From UBA1425 sp045537495 (GTDB lineage: Bacteria; Bacillota; Clostridia; Oscillospirales; Acutalibacteraceae), in contig JAZSPN010000100.1 of NCBI GenBank assembly GCA_045537495.1, forward strand, positions 1-26,374: a stretch of DNA of 26,374 nucleotides. The letters run 5' to 3'. How positions within the stretch are numbered: the first letter of the stretch is position 1; each line of letters starts with the position of its first letter. This document shows, one piece after another, positions 1 through 11,100 of the stretch. Below the pieces are notes generated by a model that saw only the letters and a list, made by a program, of their open reading frames with translations, searched no databases and was not told the DNA's origin. Made by a program: the position numbers and the translations under genes.

Positions 1-97
1 AACCCGTTTCACCTTCTGCAGAAACACCGATCGAAGCGCTACAAAGAACAAGGAGGATCGCAAGCAGAACTACTGCAATCTTTTTTACAAATTTCAT
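1..97 (-). CDS. Exported protein, N-terminal fragment (runs off window)
   Basis: Only the first 32 codons are present; the gene continues beyond the left edge. The start is the ATG at 97-95, set by an AGGAGG Shine-Dalgarno (complement of 105-110) seven bases upstream. The fragment is a textbook signal peptide: MKFVKK, a hydrophobic core of about 16 residues rich in Leu, Val and Ile, then a likely cleavage site after GVSA. It lies 85 bases downstream of the dockerin gene on the same strand, so the two may be co-transcribed if the inverted repeat between them does not stop transcription. Nothing can be said about the mature protein. Confident as a gene start; function unknown. Confidence 0.8.
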   Translation of the reverse strand, partial: MKFVKKIAVVLLAILLVLCSASIGVSAEGETG

Positions 98-125
98 TCT
101 AATTCCTCCTGTTTAATCTTTACTT

Positions 126-150
126 TTGCCGACCGACAAGCGGTCGGCAA
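126..150. repeat. Perfect inverted repeat between two exported-protein genes
   Basis: A 10-base arm (126-135, TTGCCGACCG) pairs exactly with 141-150 around a 5-base loop. It follows the stop of the dockerin gene and precedes the ribosome binding site of the next gene on the minus strand. Neither strand has a T-run after the stem, so it is not a convincing intrinsic terminator. It could be an mRNA-stabilising or processing hairpin, a partial terminator, or a protein site. Confidence 0.6.
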
Positions 151-182
151 GCGTAAATTAATCGTTAAGATAGTGAAACAAC

Positions 183-3100
183 TCAGAGCAAGGGAATCTG
201 TTCAATTGCACCCATCGTCATACCATCGATAATAACAGCGATGTCAGATGAGTCAATCATATAGTCGAAGTTTACGTCGGCTGCAAATCCCTGGGGTGTT
301 TCAGAAGGTGAATACCAGGACCATTCGGGCTCGTATGTCATTGCAGCGATGATGAGTGAGATGTCAGTTGAGTCCATCGTACCATCACCATTGATATCAC
401 CGAACCATACCAATGTAAGTGATTCAACGAGTTCATCGCCGTCATAGATGTTGAGAACAGCACCTGTAGACTCTAAATCCATATCATTGAGGATGATTTC
501 ATAAGAATATGTGCCTGTTGTATAAACACAGCCTTCAAGGTACGGATAGTACATATCAAGACCTACAACATAGTCGTATCCATCTACATTAACAGCCTCA
601 ATTGTTGTGCCCTCATCGAAGTAGTAGCTGCTTTCTTCTGCGGGCTCGAGAGATGCGAATGCGTTGCTGAGCTCTGTTGCTGCCTCGTTGACTGCTGCCT
701 GATTTTCATCGGAGAGTTCAAGGTTAGCATCACGAAGGTCGATAGCTGCTTCATAAGCTGCCTCGAATGTTTTCCATGAAAGCTCAGAGTATACACCGTC
801 GTTGCCTGCTCTGTAAGTTTCTCTTGCTTCGTCGATAGCTGCGATGAGCTGTGCATAGTCAACAGTTTCTGTTGCTGTGCCGACAACAAGACGCTTACGT
901 GCGGAAACAAGCTGAGAAAGTGCTTCGTTAACCTTTGTCTGACGAAGTCCGTCGCCCTCAAGGTTTTCTGTACCTTCGATAACTTCACCGATAGGCTCTG
1001 CTGCTACTGTCTGTGCAAATGCATATGCCTTTGTGAATGCTTCCCAGGATTCTGTGCTGTAATCGCCCTTGCCTGCCTCGTATGTTGCGGTTGCAACTGC
1101 GATTTCGTTTACAAGGTGAGTCGTGTATGCACGAACTCTGATAAGTCTGCTACCGTAGAGGTTCAGTCTGTGCTCTGCATATGCAGCCTTGATAGACTCA
1201 ACGTCGCCGCCTTCAAGCCATGTGTCGATGATGTCTTCAGCATCTTCTTTTTCTTCCTTGAAGTTGCTGTATGTGTAACCGATGTAGTCTTCTCTGCCGA
1301 AATATGTATGTCTGGGATCGTCATAATCATATTCAGCTGTCTTCTGGTTGCCGTCTTCGTCGAGTACGGGGTTGCCGTCTTCGTCTGTTACAAGGTAGGA
1401 GTCATCGGGTACGAATTTTTCGAGAGTCGCCTTAACACCTGCTGCACCGCTCGATACGGAGCCGTCTTCAAGCTTCTGAATTGCATTGTAAAGTGCAACT
1501 GCTGCATCGAAGTAACGTTCTGCGTGTGTTTCTCTGAATGTGTTAACGAGTCTGGGACGGTTTACGATAGAGGTTGCATATGCAAGTGCTGCTTCGTATT
1601 CTGCCCATACGTCTTCGCCGTATACCGTTTCGACTGTTTCGTCGTCTTCAGTAAACTTGTATTCGGGATCCTCTGCAAGGATCTCTACACGCGTTGCGTA
1701 ATCAACATAAGCTGTTTCGTACTCATCCATGTTGTAGCTGGACTTCTGTCTATCAGAAGCAACTGCGGATTCTACCATTCCGGGAAGACCGTAGTCATTG
1801 TATACATAAATGAATTGCTGGAAGTTGATCGATTCATCGTCTTCCTGTGTTGCAGATGCCGTAATAGAAAGAGTGTTTGTATACAGCTCTTCTTCAAGGA
1901 TTGCATCGGGATCTGTTACGATATACGGGCTGTATTCATAAACACCGCCACGATGGTTAGTTTCGACATAGTAGTCTTCAACGTTGCCTTCGACGCCGAG
2001 TGCCGCAAGGTTTTCGTCTACATTAACATAGTCAATCTCAACATAAGCGTCAAGAGTATGTGTGGAAGACTTACCGGAGTTGTTTCTCTGGATATCCATT
2101 TCGATACTGCCGAGTTTTGATGCCTTGGAGCCTGCCGGTATATAAACAGCACTATCGTAATAGATAAGGTGGAGGTTGCCCGAGGGGTTAGCGTCTGCCT
2201 TTTTAGACTCACTGCCGTCATCCGGTTCGGATGATACGTAGGAGTAGCATGTTGTTACAAGGGGCTCAGTTGTCATCTGGCTGCCTGATTCCTCGTATAC
2301 GTCGTAAGTGATTGTAACCTTAAGAACTGTATCCTGAACAGGTGTGCCTTCAAACTGGAAGGTCTGAGCTGTACCACCGTTGATGAATACGTCGCCGTCC
2401 GGATAAACTCCGATGGGAGATTCTGTTTCTTCAACGATGAGGTTTCCTTCATCATCAAATGAATATGCAATCTGAGTTGTTTCTACTGAACGGATGTAGT
2501 ATTTGTACAACTGGTCGGGCTCGAGGGGAGTGTTGCCGTACTTGTCAGTTGCATTTGTGTTGATACCGCTGGATTCGTTGAACATATAGAATGAATCAAC
2601 AAATGTGGGATCAAGAGTTTCGGGAAGGCTTACGTAGGGATAGCCGAACTCTGCGGGAGAGCTGAGATCGAGTATCGAGCAAAGTAAGGGAAGAAGCGAT
2701 ACTGCGAGATCAGCCGATCTGTCGTTAAGACCTGTGAGAAGGTTGTAAAGAAGTGCACTGAGGAAGTCCGGATCAAGAAGGCCTTCAAGTGTGCTGTAAT
2801 CGTGATCTTCCGGGAATACACCGGGGATTACGTAGTTGATGATGCCTACGATTCTGCCAAGAAGTACCTGAACGATTGTGCCGTTGAGCTCACCGTCGGG
2901 ATTCTCTGCAAAGAGATCGAGGAATGCTGCAAGGTCAAGGTTAAGAATGTTTTCTACAATATCTTCAAAGAGGATGTTGTAGAGGTTATTTCTTTCACTG
3001 CCGTCCTCTGTGTAGGGAAGCCAGTTGGAGGGGATGATGCTGAAGATTACGTAGCTGAGAGCTTCCCAACCGTCGCCTTCAACTTCCGATACGAAACCGC

Positions 3101-4634
3101 CGTAGTTTTCTACGATCCAGTTCATGGCTGCATCTGCGAAATCATCAGCCGAAAGGCCGTATTCGAGATTCAGGTTTGTGATCTGGTTAAGTCCGTATGC
3201 GCCCATATCAAGAAGCATTCTGATAACGCTTTCAAGGTTTACTTCAAGATCTGAGTAATCCTGAGAGGGAACTGTTGTTGCTGCAATGCCCTTCATTGTT
3301 TCGAAGAGAACTGCCATTGTAGATGTGCATGTGCTGGGAACATAAACGTTGTCGATAGAGCCGTTTACAGTGGATCTGAGAAGATATGCAACGAACTCTT
3401 CGTCCGTCATCTTGTCGAGAGTTTCCTTGTCGAGAACTTCAACATAGCTTGCAAAGAACTCGTCGCCCGTCTGTGCGAGAACTTCCTTGGCAATCTTGAT
3501 GACGTTGGGGATGATGTCTTCGTTGCCGTTCGCGTAGCTCCATGTGATATCGATGTTGGGATTGATAGCAGCTTCAACTACGAAGCCGAGAACATCGTTG
3601 AGATGCTCAACGAAGGATTCATCACCCCAGCCGGAGATGTCGTACTCGCCAAGCTTGAAGTCGATGTTGAGAAGATTTGCATAACCGTTGAGGTTGGATT
3701 CGTCTTCTTCATAAATCTTTTCGCCGTTTTCATCTCTGCCGATAAGTGTGTACTCAACGCCGCAAAGCTCACGGATAGTCTTTCTGAGCTTTTCATTTGC
3801 AAGAGGTACACCAACGCTGTTGATAGCGATACGAACCGCCTTCTCTACGATGTCGTAAACGGAATCGTTGAGAACGTCGATTTCCTTCTCGATGCCGGGA
3901 ACGTATTCCTGGATGTACTTGGAAATCTTGTTGATCGTGTTGCTCTTCTCGGGATCATATTCACCGGAAGCTACAAGCTGAATGAATGTGCTGACATATT
4001 CGTCAATTGTAAGTGTAAGGTCGAGATCATCTTCGTCAACGCTCGGCCATACAAGCTCTGCAAGTGCTTCCTTAGCAAGAAGAGGAATGTCAAGGAATTC
4101 AGAAATGTCTACGAATCCTGCAAGAATACCAAGGTCAAGACCGCCGTTTTCGGGGCTGCCGTAAGGTACCTTTGCTACAACATCAGCATTGTCTGCAAGG
4201 AACTGGAACAATGCAAATACGATGTCGAGATCCGTGTAGCCGTCGTCCGTTCTGAGAGGAGCATTAAGAACTGCACTAACGTCAAGGTCGGGAACGTCAC
4301 CGCCGATAACGCTGAGCAGGGGTTCTACTTCCTTCCAGAGCTCTCTGACCGAAGTGAGAGCCGCGTCTACAGATGTGATATCTGCTTTGATTGTAAGAAG
4401 ACCTGCCAAATCGTACTCGATAAGCATGTTTTCTTCTGCAAGCATACGGTCAACTTCGTCAAGTGCCATGGATCCGTACTGCTCTGTAGTAAGGATGGGC
4501 TTGTCGACTGAGTCGTAGCTTGTGATTGCGCTGTCCTTATAAGCACTGTAAGCTGCCTCTGCACCGATTGAGAACGATGAGAATACAAGCACCATTGCTA
4601 AAAGAACGCTGAGAATTTTACTGAATTTTCTCAA
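183..4634 (-). CDS. Large secreted dockerin protein with FIVAR-like modules
   Basis: 1483 residues. The start is a TTG (4634-4632) preceded by GGAGGTG; the first 27 residues form a signal peptide ending near GAEA. About residues 28-1170 match no family I recognise. Residues about 1171-1335 hold two helical repeats resembling FIVAR modules (W-x-x-F/A-x-x-A-Y cores and a closing run near N-E-A). A small beta-rich linker domain follows (about 1336-1409), then a type I dockerin (about 1410-1483) with two calcium-loop repeats, DINGDGTMDSTD and DVNFDYMIDSSD. In known systems dockerins bind cohesins to attach proteins to a cellulosome or the cell surface, so an extracellular scaffold-bound role is inferred. 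No glycoside hydrolase or binding module was identified. No cohesin is encoded in the window. It has its own promoter and a long leader. Confidence 0.9.
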   Translation of the reverse strand: MRKFSKILSVLLAMVLVFSSFSIGAEAAYSAYKDSAITSYDSVDKPILTTEQYGSMALDEVDRMLAEENMLIEYDLAGLLTIKADITSVDAALTSVRELWKEVEPLLSVIGGDVPDLDVSAVLNAPLRTDDGYTDLDIVFALFQFLADNADVVAKVPYGSPENGGLDLGILAGFVDISEFLDIPLLAKEALAELVWPSVDEDDLDLTLTIDEYVSTFIQLVASGEYDPEKSNTINKISKYIQEYVPGIEKEIDVLNDSVYDIVEKAVRIAINSVGVPLANEKLRKTIRELCGVEYTLIGRDENGEKIYEEDESNLNGYANLLNIDFKLGEYDISGWGDESFVEHLNDVLGFVVEAAINPNIDITWSYANGNEDIIPNVIKIAKEVLAQTGDEFFASYVEVLDKETLDKMTDEEFVAYLLRSTVNGSIDNVYVPSTCTSTMAVLFETMKGIAATTVPSQDYSDLEVNLESVIRMLLDMGAYGLNQITNLNLEYGLSADDFADAAMNWIVENYGGFVSEVEGDGWEALSYVIFSIIPSNWLPYTEDGSERNNLYNILFEDIVENILNLDLAAFLDLFAENPDGELNGTIVQVLLGRIVGIINYVIPGVFPEDHDYSTLEGLLDPDFLSALLYNLLTGLNDRSADLAVSLLPLLCSILDLSSPAEFGYPYVSLPETLDPTFVDSFYMFNESSGINTNATDKYGNTPLEPDQLYKYYIRSVETTQIAYSFDDEGNLIVEETESPIGVYPDGDVFINGGTAQTFQFEGTPVQDTVLKVTITYDVYEESGSQMTTEPLVTTCYSYVSSEPDDGSESKKADANPSGNLHLIYYDSAVYIPAGSKASKLGSIEMDIQRNNSGKSSTHTLDAYVEIDYVNVDENLAALGVEGNVEDYYVETNHRGGVYEYSPYIVTDPDAILEEELYTNTLSITASATQEDDESINFQQFIYVYNDYGLPGMVESAVASDRQKSSYNMDEYETAYVDYATRVEILAEDPEYKFTEDDETVETVYGEDVWAEYEAALAYATSIVNRPRLVNTFRETHAERYFDAAVALYNAIQKLEDGSVSSGAAGVKATLEKFVPDDSYLVTDEDGNPVLDEDGNQKTAEYDYDDPRHTYFGREDYIGYTYSNFKEEKEDAEDIIDTWLEGGDVESIKAAYAEHRLNLYGSRLIRVRAYTTHLVNEIAVATATYEAGKGDYSTESWEAFTKAYAFAQTVAAEPIGEVIEGTENLEGDGLRQTKVNEALSQLVSARKRLVVGTATETVDYAQLIAAIDEARETYRAGNDGVYSELSWKTFEAAYEAAIDLRDANLELSDENQAAVNEAATELSNAFASLEPAEESSYYFDEGTTIEAVNVDGYDYVVGLDMYYPYLEGCVYTTGTYSYEIILNDMDLESTGAVLNIYDGDELVESLTLVWFGDINGDGTMDSTDISLIIAAMTYEPEWSWYSPSETPQGFAADVNFDYMIDSSDIAVIIDGMTMGAIEQIPLL

Positions 4635-4865
4635 AGTTTACACCTCCGTAATTATTTGATACATTATCTGTATAGAGTATCCGAAACCGATAAAAAATAT
4701 TACTTCCGTCACCCTTCGGGCAACGTACAATGCCCCACTCCCTTCACTTTGCAATGTATATATGTAGGCCGGTTAAATTGTTGACACTTATCGTAAAATC
4801 CACGTCTTTCGAACAGGCGAAATACGCTTTCGGGCATAAAATGATACAGTGCCACTATCACGGTT
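4635..4865 (-). promoter_or_regulatory. Long structured 5' leader of the dockerin gene
   Basis: About 230 bases separate the predicted transcription start from the TTG start. Two hairpins can be drawn on the minus-strand RNA. One is at 4826-4803, with stem CGT-A-TTTCG against CGAAA-G-ACG, a 6-base loop and one A/G mismatch. The other is at 4725-4707, with stem CGTTGCCC against GGGTGACG, a GAA loop and two G-U pairs, followed after about nine bases by a run of six Ts (4696-4691). The second could be a weak attenuator. I compared the leader by eye with c-di-GMP riboswitch consensus elements and found no match. No known riboswitch class is claimed. Confidence 0.4.
4641..4647 (-). promoter_or_regulatory. 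Ribosome binding site fixing the TTG start of the dockerin gene
   Basis: The minus strand reads GGAGGTG, six bases before TTG at 4634. No ATG lies at a suitable distance, and the signal peptide begins right at this TTG, so the TTG start is well supported. Confidence 0.8.
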
Positions 4866-4871
4866 ACATTT

Positions 4872-4900
4872 AATATAATCCAAATGCAACCGTTTGTCAA
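4872..4900 (-). promoter_or_regulatory. Sigma-A type promoter for the dockerin gene
   Basis: On the minus strand, a perfect -35 TTGACA (4900-4895) is followed by a 17-base spacer and a -10 TATATT (4877-4872). The start would fall near 4865, about 230 bases before the coding start. Confidence 0.7.
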
Positions 4901-5147
4901 TAAGTTTTAAGTTTAAAAAGACAGTTTATACATTTTACACAAAAGAGATAGTTATTTTTAGTCAAATACATCAAGCGTATTTTTCCGATATGCCATTATA
5001 AGACGCTGAAAAAACCTTTTATGTAAAAAAATGCCCGAAGAAGTCGTTTTGATAAACTCCATGCATATATTATATCACATTATATTATAAATGTATAGTG
5101 TTTTTGACATATTTTTTTAAATTTTTGTTTTTTCTTCCAAAAATACA
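4901..5147. other. Gene-free AT-rich intergenic stretch
   Basis: No open reading frame with a credible ribosome binding site, no RNA gene and no repeat family was seen here. The right end (about 5040-5147) is very AT-rich with long T-runs on the plus strand. It separates the terminator of the glucan synthase gene from the dockerin promoter, so it may hold upstream regulatory sites that I cannot define. Confidence 0.5.
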
Positions 5148-5185
5148 TTAATCGTCGTAAAGTAAATCCACCTTACGACGATTAA
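5148..5185 (-). terminator. Intrinsic terminator of the glucan synthase-like gene
   Basis: A perfect 13-base stem (5173-5185 against 5148-5160, TTAATCGTCGTAA) with a 12-base loop begins one base after the TGA stop at 5187. On the minus strand it is followed by TGTATTTTT. This is a strong rho-independent terminator. Confidence 0.85.
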
Positions 5186-5186
5186 G

Positions 5187-8100
5187 TCAGATTTTCAGCT
5201 CGGCAACGTGATTTTTTCCGTCGAGAGTCACATATTCGCACTCTTTTCCGTCAACAAAAAGTCTTCTCGCTTCTGCCCCTGCCGATTTTATCGAAATATG
5301 CCACGAATCCTTATACAGCTTGATTTCCAAGGGATACAGCTCCTTCGGTGCAGAGGGATTGATATACAGTTTTTCGCCCTCAAATCGAAGCCCCAGCACC
5401 ACCTCCGTCAGAGTACGGTAATACCACGATGCAGATCCCGTGTAAAGGTTCCAACCTGTACACCCGCGCGCCTTATCCGACAGCGGAATATCCCCCGCCA
5501 AAGCATACGGTTCGGCTCCGTATCGCTTTAAACGGTCCTCATCTTCACAAAAATATGACGGATTCAACATTCTGAGCAAGCTGTACCCTTTTTCCGTTTC
5601 TCCGAACATTATGAGTGCCGCACACAGCCACACCGCCGCATGTGTGTACTGTCCGCCGTTTTCTCTGATTCCCCGAGGATATGCCGTTATATAACCCACC
5701 CGCTTTCCTTTATCGGTAAACGGAGGCGCCAACAGTTTAATAATGCCTTTTTCCTCGTCGACAAGTTCTCTGACTGCTGTTTCAAGCGCTTTTTTTACTC
5801 TCTCCCTGTCGGGAAGCTCGGCGAAAACCGAAAATGACTGCGGAAGACTGTCAATTTCGCATTCCTTCGGGGTTTTTCCGTCAATTTTTCCTATCACGGC
5901 GCCGTCATCGGTGAATGCACGCACGTAACGGTCACCGTCCCAGGCATTTTTGTCGATCGATTTCATGAGCGATGAAATTATCTCATCGTATTCGGTCGTT
6001 CTGTCCTCTCTTTTACACAGAGAACACAATTCTTTCATGCGTTTGAGCACGATTATCAGGAACATACTGAGCCAGACGCTCTCTCCCTTGCCCTTAGGTC
6101 CGATATTGTTGAAACCGTCATTCCAGTCACCTGAGCCGATAAGAGATAAACCGTGTTCTCCCGTTTTCAACGACCTTTCAACCGCCCTCAGGCAATGGTC
6201 AATGAGAGGCTCCTTGAAATCACTTCTCTCCAGTGAAAAGTATCTCTCGTTTTCACCTTCGGATAATTCATCTCCCACAAGATACGGTATTTCTGTGTAA
6301 AGAAAATCAATATCCCTTGTATTTTTAATATAATCACTCACCACGAGGGGCAACCACAAAAGATCGTCGCTGTACCGCGTTCTTACTCCTTTTATTCTGC
6401 CGGATGCCCTCGGTAAGGCATGCCACCAGTGCAGGACATCGCCTTCCGAAAACTGCACCGCGGCACATCGCGCAATGTGAGCCTTCACGAGTTTCGGATC
6501 CGTAAACATCAGGGATGAAACATCCTGCAACTGATCTCTGAATCCCCACGCGCCTCCGCACTGATAAAAACCTGTACGCGACTGTATACGACATGACTTA
6601 ATCTGCCACGGAAGCCACGTGTTTACCATTCTGTCAAAGTCGGGATGACTGCTCTTTACCGTTAATCGCGGATATTTTCTTTCTTCTTCTTCAAATTCAG
6701 GCATCAGGAGGGCACTTTTTTCTGTTTTTCCCCACGAAAGGGTAAAAAACAGCTCCTTTGCATCACCTTTTTCAAGCAAAAATCTCTTTCCCGTCGCTAT
6801 ACAGTCGTTCCCTTGTTTTTCGGACAAAAAATCGCCCTTCAGAACGCTCCCGCGGTCTGTAACACAAATATCCGCACCGCCTTTGAGCCGTAATGATCCG
6901 TATCCCGTAACAGGTGACGCCCCCGAGCTAAACAGCATTCCGTCGGGCAGCTTTTTTATCTTCATCATCCCCGATTTGCTTCTGTCCACCCCGAGGACGG
7001 GTTCCGCATAGTAGATCAGGCTGATTTTTGCTGCTTCGCTTCCCGAATTGGTCACTTTCACCTTGCACTTCTTGCACAGTGCCCTTTCTCCCACGGTAAC
7101 TTCGGTTTCGAAAACAAGATCTTCCGCACGACCTTCCCACGTTGCTTTCCGGGGAGAAAAATGAGCTTTCGAATTTCTCAGGATATCATAAATCTTACCG
7201 TTTACCGATGCTAAAAGCATCTCTCCCCGGTTGTCAAACGCTACTTCGTTGTACCACGGAGTCAACTTATTCTCCCTTGAATTTATAGCCCATGTAAAGC
7301 CCAAAGCCTTGTCAGACACCAAAGTTCCGAAGTTTTTATTAGAAATCGTCAAACACCATGGTAAATAAGGGTTTTTGCCACATTTATTGATCTCTATAAC
7401 CCCGTCTGTAAAGTTATACTGCTTTACATTTTTATCTGTTTTCGTGTCATTGATCTCAGCTTTTACAAACGGCTCTTTCTGTTCATTTTCTCCGCTGAAT
7501 GCTCTGTCAAATCTGAACACTGCCACCGATTTCAAAAAATCCTCTTCTTCATCCGAAAACTGTTTCAGATTAATAGGATATATGCCGTTTTCTCCGCTTC
7601 CGAATGTTCCGAATTCGCTCTCAATCGCTTTTCTGAGCGCCGTCATTATCGGAGAATTATAATCTCCGCCTTCATGATATCCTATCGCAAGATCACACAT
7701 TATTCCCGACGTGCGAAGTCTTCTGACAGTCTTTATACAGGGCACAACTTTCGAAACTTCATCTGCACTGTCTGTCTGCGTATACAAAATCGGATCGTCA
7801 CCCGAAATTCCGAATGCCCACAGCTTCTCATACGGCATGGAGGAGATTTTCTCTTTTGTCCTTCCCGTCACACCGAAAACAATTGACGGAAGCACCTTTT
7901 CCGTCAGCACCGACTCAATCACACCTTCGGGAAACAGCCCCTTTGCCCCTTTTTTCTCACGAATACCGTTATTTTTTCTGACTGTCAGAAGCTTATTTAC
8001 GGATTCCTGCGCCGAAGAAGCCGCCGTCATCAATAAAACGTGTTCGGCTGTGCTCTTCGGCGGAATGTGAAGCTTTATTTCTGCGGCATAACAGCAGTCG

Positions 8101-11100
8101 GTATCTCCATCGGAATTTTTTAAGTGCAATTCACTGTCTAAAAACGAATCTTTTCCGTATCCGCTTCTCAGAACATTGATTTTTGACCTCTCACAGGTGA
8201 ATTCCGTATTCCTGAGAAATCCGATTGCAAGATAGACTCCCTGCCCCGATTCTCTGTCTTTTCTTCCGTAAACGGTAATTTTGCTTTTTTCGTCATGCTT
8301 TTCCGAAATAAAAAGTTTTGAAAATGCACGGTGACTCTGTTCCGCCCCGAAGGAATTCAGAGAAGGCTCCGCGTATACGGTCAGAATGCCGTCAAAAGCC
8401 TTTTGTCTGTGATTTTTTACTGTTATAACCCTCTGTTCACACGCAAGTGTCGGATGAACGCTTGTTCTCACCCTTATTTCCACACCGTTTTTCACAGATT
8501 TGTGAATAATATCTCCGCCCGAGAACACGCATTTACCGTTTCCTTTTTCGTAGCGCGGCATTGCGGTTGCACAAAGTGTTGTTTTTCCGTCCTTTACGGC
8601 AACGATCACTCCCGACGGATCTCTCAGAAGATCTTTACTGTGCCTTAAAAGACACATTCCTCTGTAATATGAAACAGATGCACCCACATCCGACATCACA
8701 AGTGTAAGTTCACCGTTTGTCACCGCCTTAACCGTCGGCTCCAGAGGAGTCACCGTTCTGACTTCACGTTTCGTAAAACCGTTTCTCTCTCTGACCGTCT
8801 GTACATCCCTGACGGCTGTTCCCTCAAAAACATACGCATCTGTCGGAATCCCTTCGCTGAGAAGACTTTTTGCCGACTTCATGTCGGTGTTTCTCATAAA
8901 TCTTTTCTGCATTATTCCGTCTTTCAGCGCATTTTCCGCCGACAGCATACTCATTCCGACATGATGGGCCATATAGCTTCTCACAACCGCATATTTTCTT
9001 CCGTTAGTCCTCGACTTCGTAAAATCTATTGCTTCATAAAATCCCCATCTTCCGAACATGTTCATTTTTTCAAGCAGACGAAGATTTTTTACCGCACTGC
9101 CCGTTTCCAAAGGCAACAGAAGAAAGCCGGAATACGGAGATACGACGGTTTCGCTGTCAAGTCCTTGTCTGAGTCCGAGGCTCTGCACTCCGTGTGCCTT
9201 GTACTGATAATTGAAATCTCGGTCAAACGCATAAAATCCGCTTTCCGACATTCCGAACGGCATACCGTTTTTCACTCTCTTTTTCTGACACCAGGCACAG
9301 TATTTAAGCGCTTCGTAGCACAGCGTTCCCTCTTCACTCGGCAAGAAAATATACGGCATGAAATATTCAAACATTGTTCCCGTCCACGACACAAGCCCCG
9401 TAAAGCGTCCCCGTCTGCTCATCGTTCGCGAAAGTGCAGCCCAGTGCTCCTTCGGCACCGTTCCGGTTGCTACTGCATAATAGCTTGTCATTCTCGATTC
9501 ACTCATCAGCAAATCGTAATATGAATCGGAGAGCTTTCCCGTATCCGCTTCGATGCCTATATGAAAAAGCTTTCTCTGCTCGTTGTAAAAGACACTGAGA
9601 TCGCTGTTTTTTTCGATTTCATCGATAATATCTATGATTTCCGACAATTCCGGCTCTTCATAAATATATTCGAAGAGTCCCTCTCTGAGCGTTTTGACAG
9701 AGCAGAGAAAATTTCCGCAATCAACCGTGGATACATACTCGGGCTTCAACGGCTTCAAATTCTCCGTATTATACCAGTTGAGAAGGTTTCCTTTGAACGT
9801 TTTGAGCTTTTTCACCGATTCAAACATCTTTCGAAGACTCTCGCACATTTCGGAACTGTTGATAAATCCGAAATCCCTTGCCGAAAGCACACACAGAAGC
9901 GCAAGTCCTATATTGGTCGGAGATGTTCGGTGCGCAACTCTGTACACGGGAGTTTCCTGAACATTGTCAGGCGGAAGGAAGTTGTTTCTTTCATTACACT
10001 GCTCCTCGAAAAAACTCCACATTGCCGCCACCGACGATACGAGAAAATCTCTGTCAAGATAGCCGATACTCTGCGAAGCCTTTTTCTTTTCCCTTCCCGA
10101 CAGTAAAAGAAACGGAATGTCCGCAAGAAACAGTACGGAAAACAGCTTCAGAACGGGATTCTCGGATACAAAAAGCACCGATGCCACCGTTGCAATCAAA
10201 AGACAGTCCGAAAGATCCTTTCTCTTTGAGGCACTGTTTCCCGACTGTGCAAAGGTTGTCCAGTCGAGTAATCTCTTCTTGCTTATAAAGCTTCTCCAGA
10301 GTGCAAGTGCTATTGACACTGCCGACTTAATTGCATTTATCGGCAGCATCATTATCATAACGATGCCTCTCGAAAATCCCGCAAGAGATGCAGGTATAAC
10401 CCCCGAATAAAAAAGCCTTGACAGCATCTCCATTCCGCCCGAAAAAAGCGTTCCGAGTGCCGAATAAAAATTTCCGTTAGCAGCACCGAGAATGCACACC
10501 GTTCCGATGATAACGGCTTCTCTTTCCGGAAGAAATGCACAGATCAACAGTCCCGCAAGACTTATAACGGGTGTCAACGATCTTCTGATATTGTCGTAGA
10601 GCTTGAATCTTGAAAGTGCATTAAGAGGATTTTTTGAAAATATGAAGCTGAGATTCTGCCAGTCACCTCTTATCCATCGACTCAATCTGTCAAAATATAT
10701 TCTCTGATTCTTGGGAAAACCGTCGGTAACCTGCACGTCGGAAACAAATCCGCACCGAAGATATCCTCCCTCTAAGATGTCGTGGCTTAAAATCCTGCCC
10801 TCGGGAAGAGTGTCGTTGAGAACGGCATAAAAAGCATCTGCATTTATAAGTCCCTTACCTGAAAAAATACCTTCTCCGAACTGATCCTGATATCTTTCCG
10901 ATACAATGTTGCTGTATGACGAAAATCCCGTGTCACCGCACATTATCTTTGAAAAATGCGTTTTTGCCGACGATATGTCACAGCAAACTCTCGGTGCAAG
11001 TATTCCGTAGCCTGCCTTAACAACTTTTTCCTCTTTGTCGATGAGCGGCTTGTTGAGCGGATGTTCCGCAACGGATACAAGTCTTCGCACGCTGTCAAAC

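Noticed and set aside
1116..2120. 334-codon plus-strand frame opposite the dockerin gene
   Set aside because: The translation is full of Cys, Val and Phe, as expected of a shadow frame, and it has no start context; the minus-strand gene explains the region.
4706..4866. Possible c-di-GMP (GEMM) riboswitch in the dockerin leader
   Set aside because: A few short pieces (GGCCTA, CATTGCA, TCGAAAG) look similar, but the GACGCAAAGC core and the paired stems of that class are absent.
4709..4900. 63-codon minus-strand frame upstream of the dockerin gene
   Set aside because: Its start codon is the TTG of the predicted -35 box, so it would not be transcribed, and it has no Shine-Dalgarno sequence.
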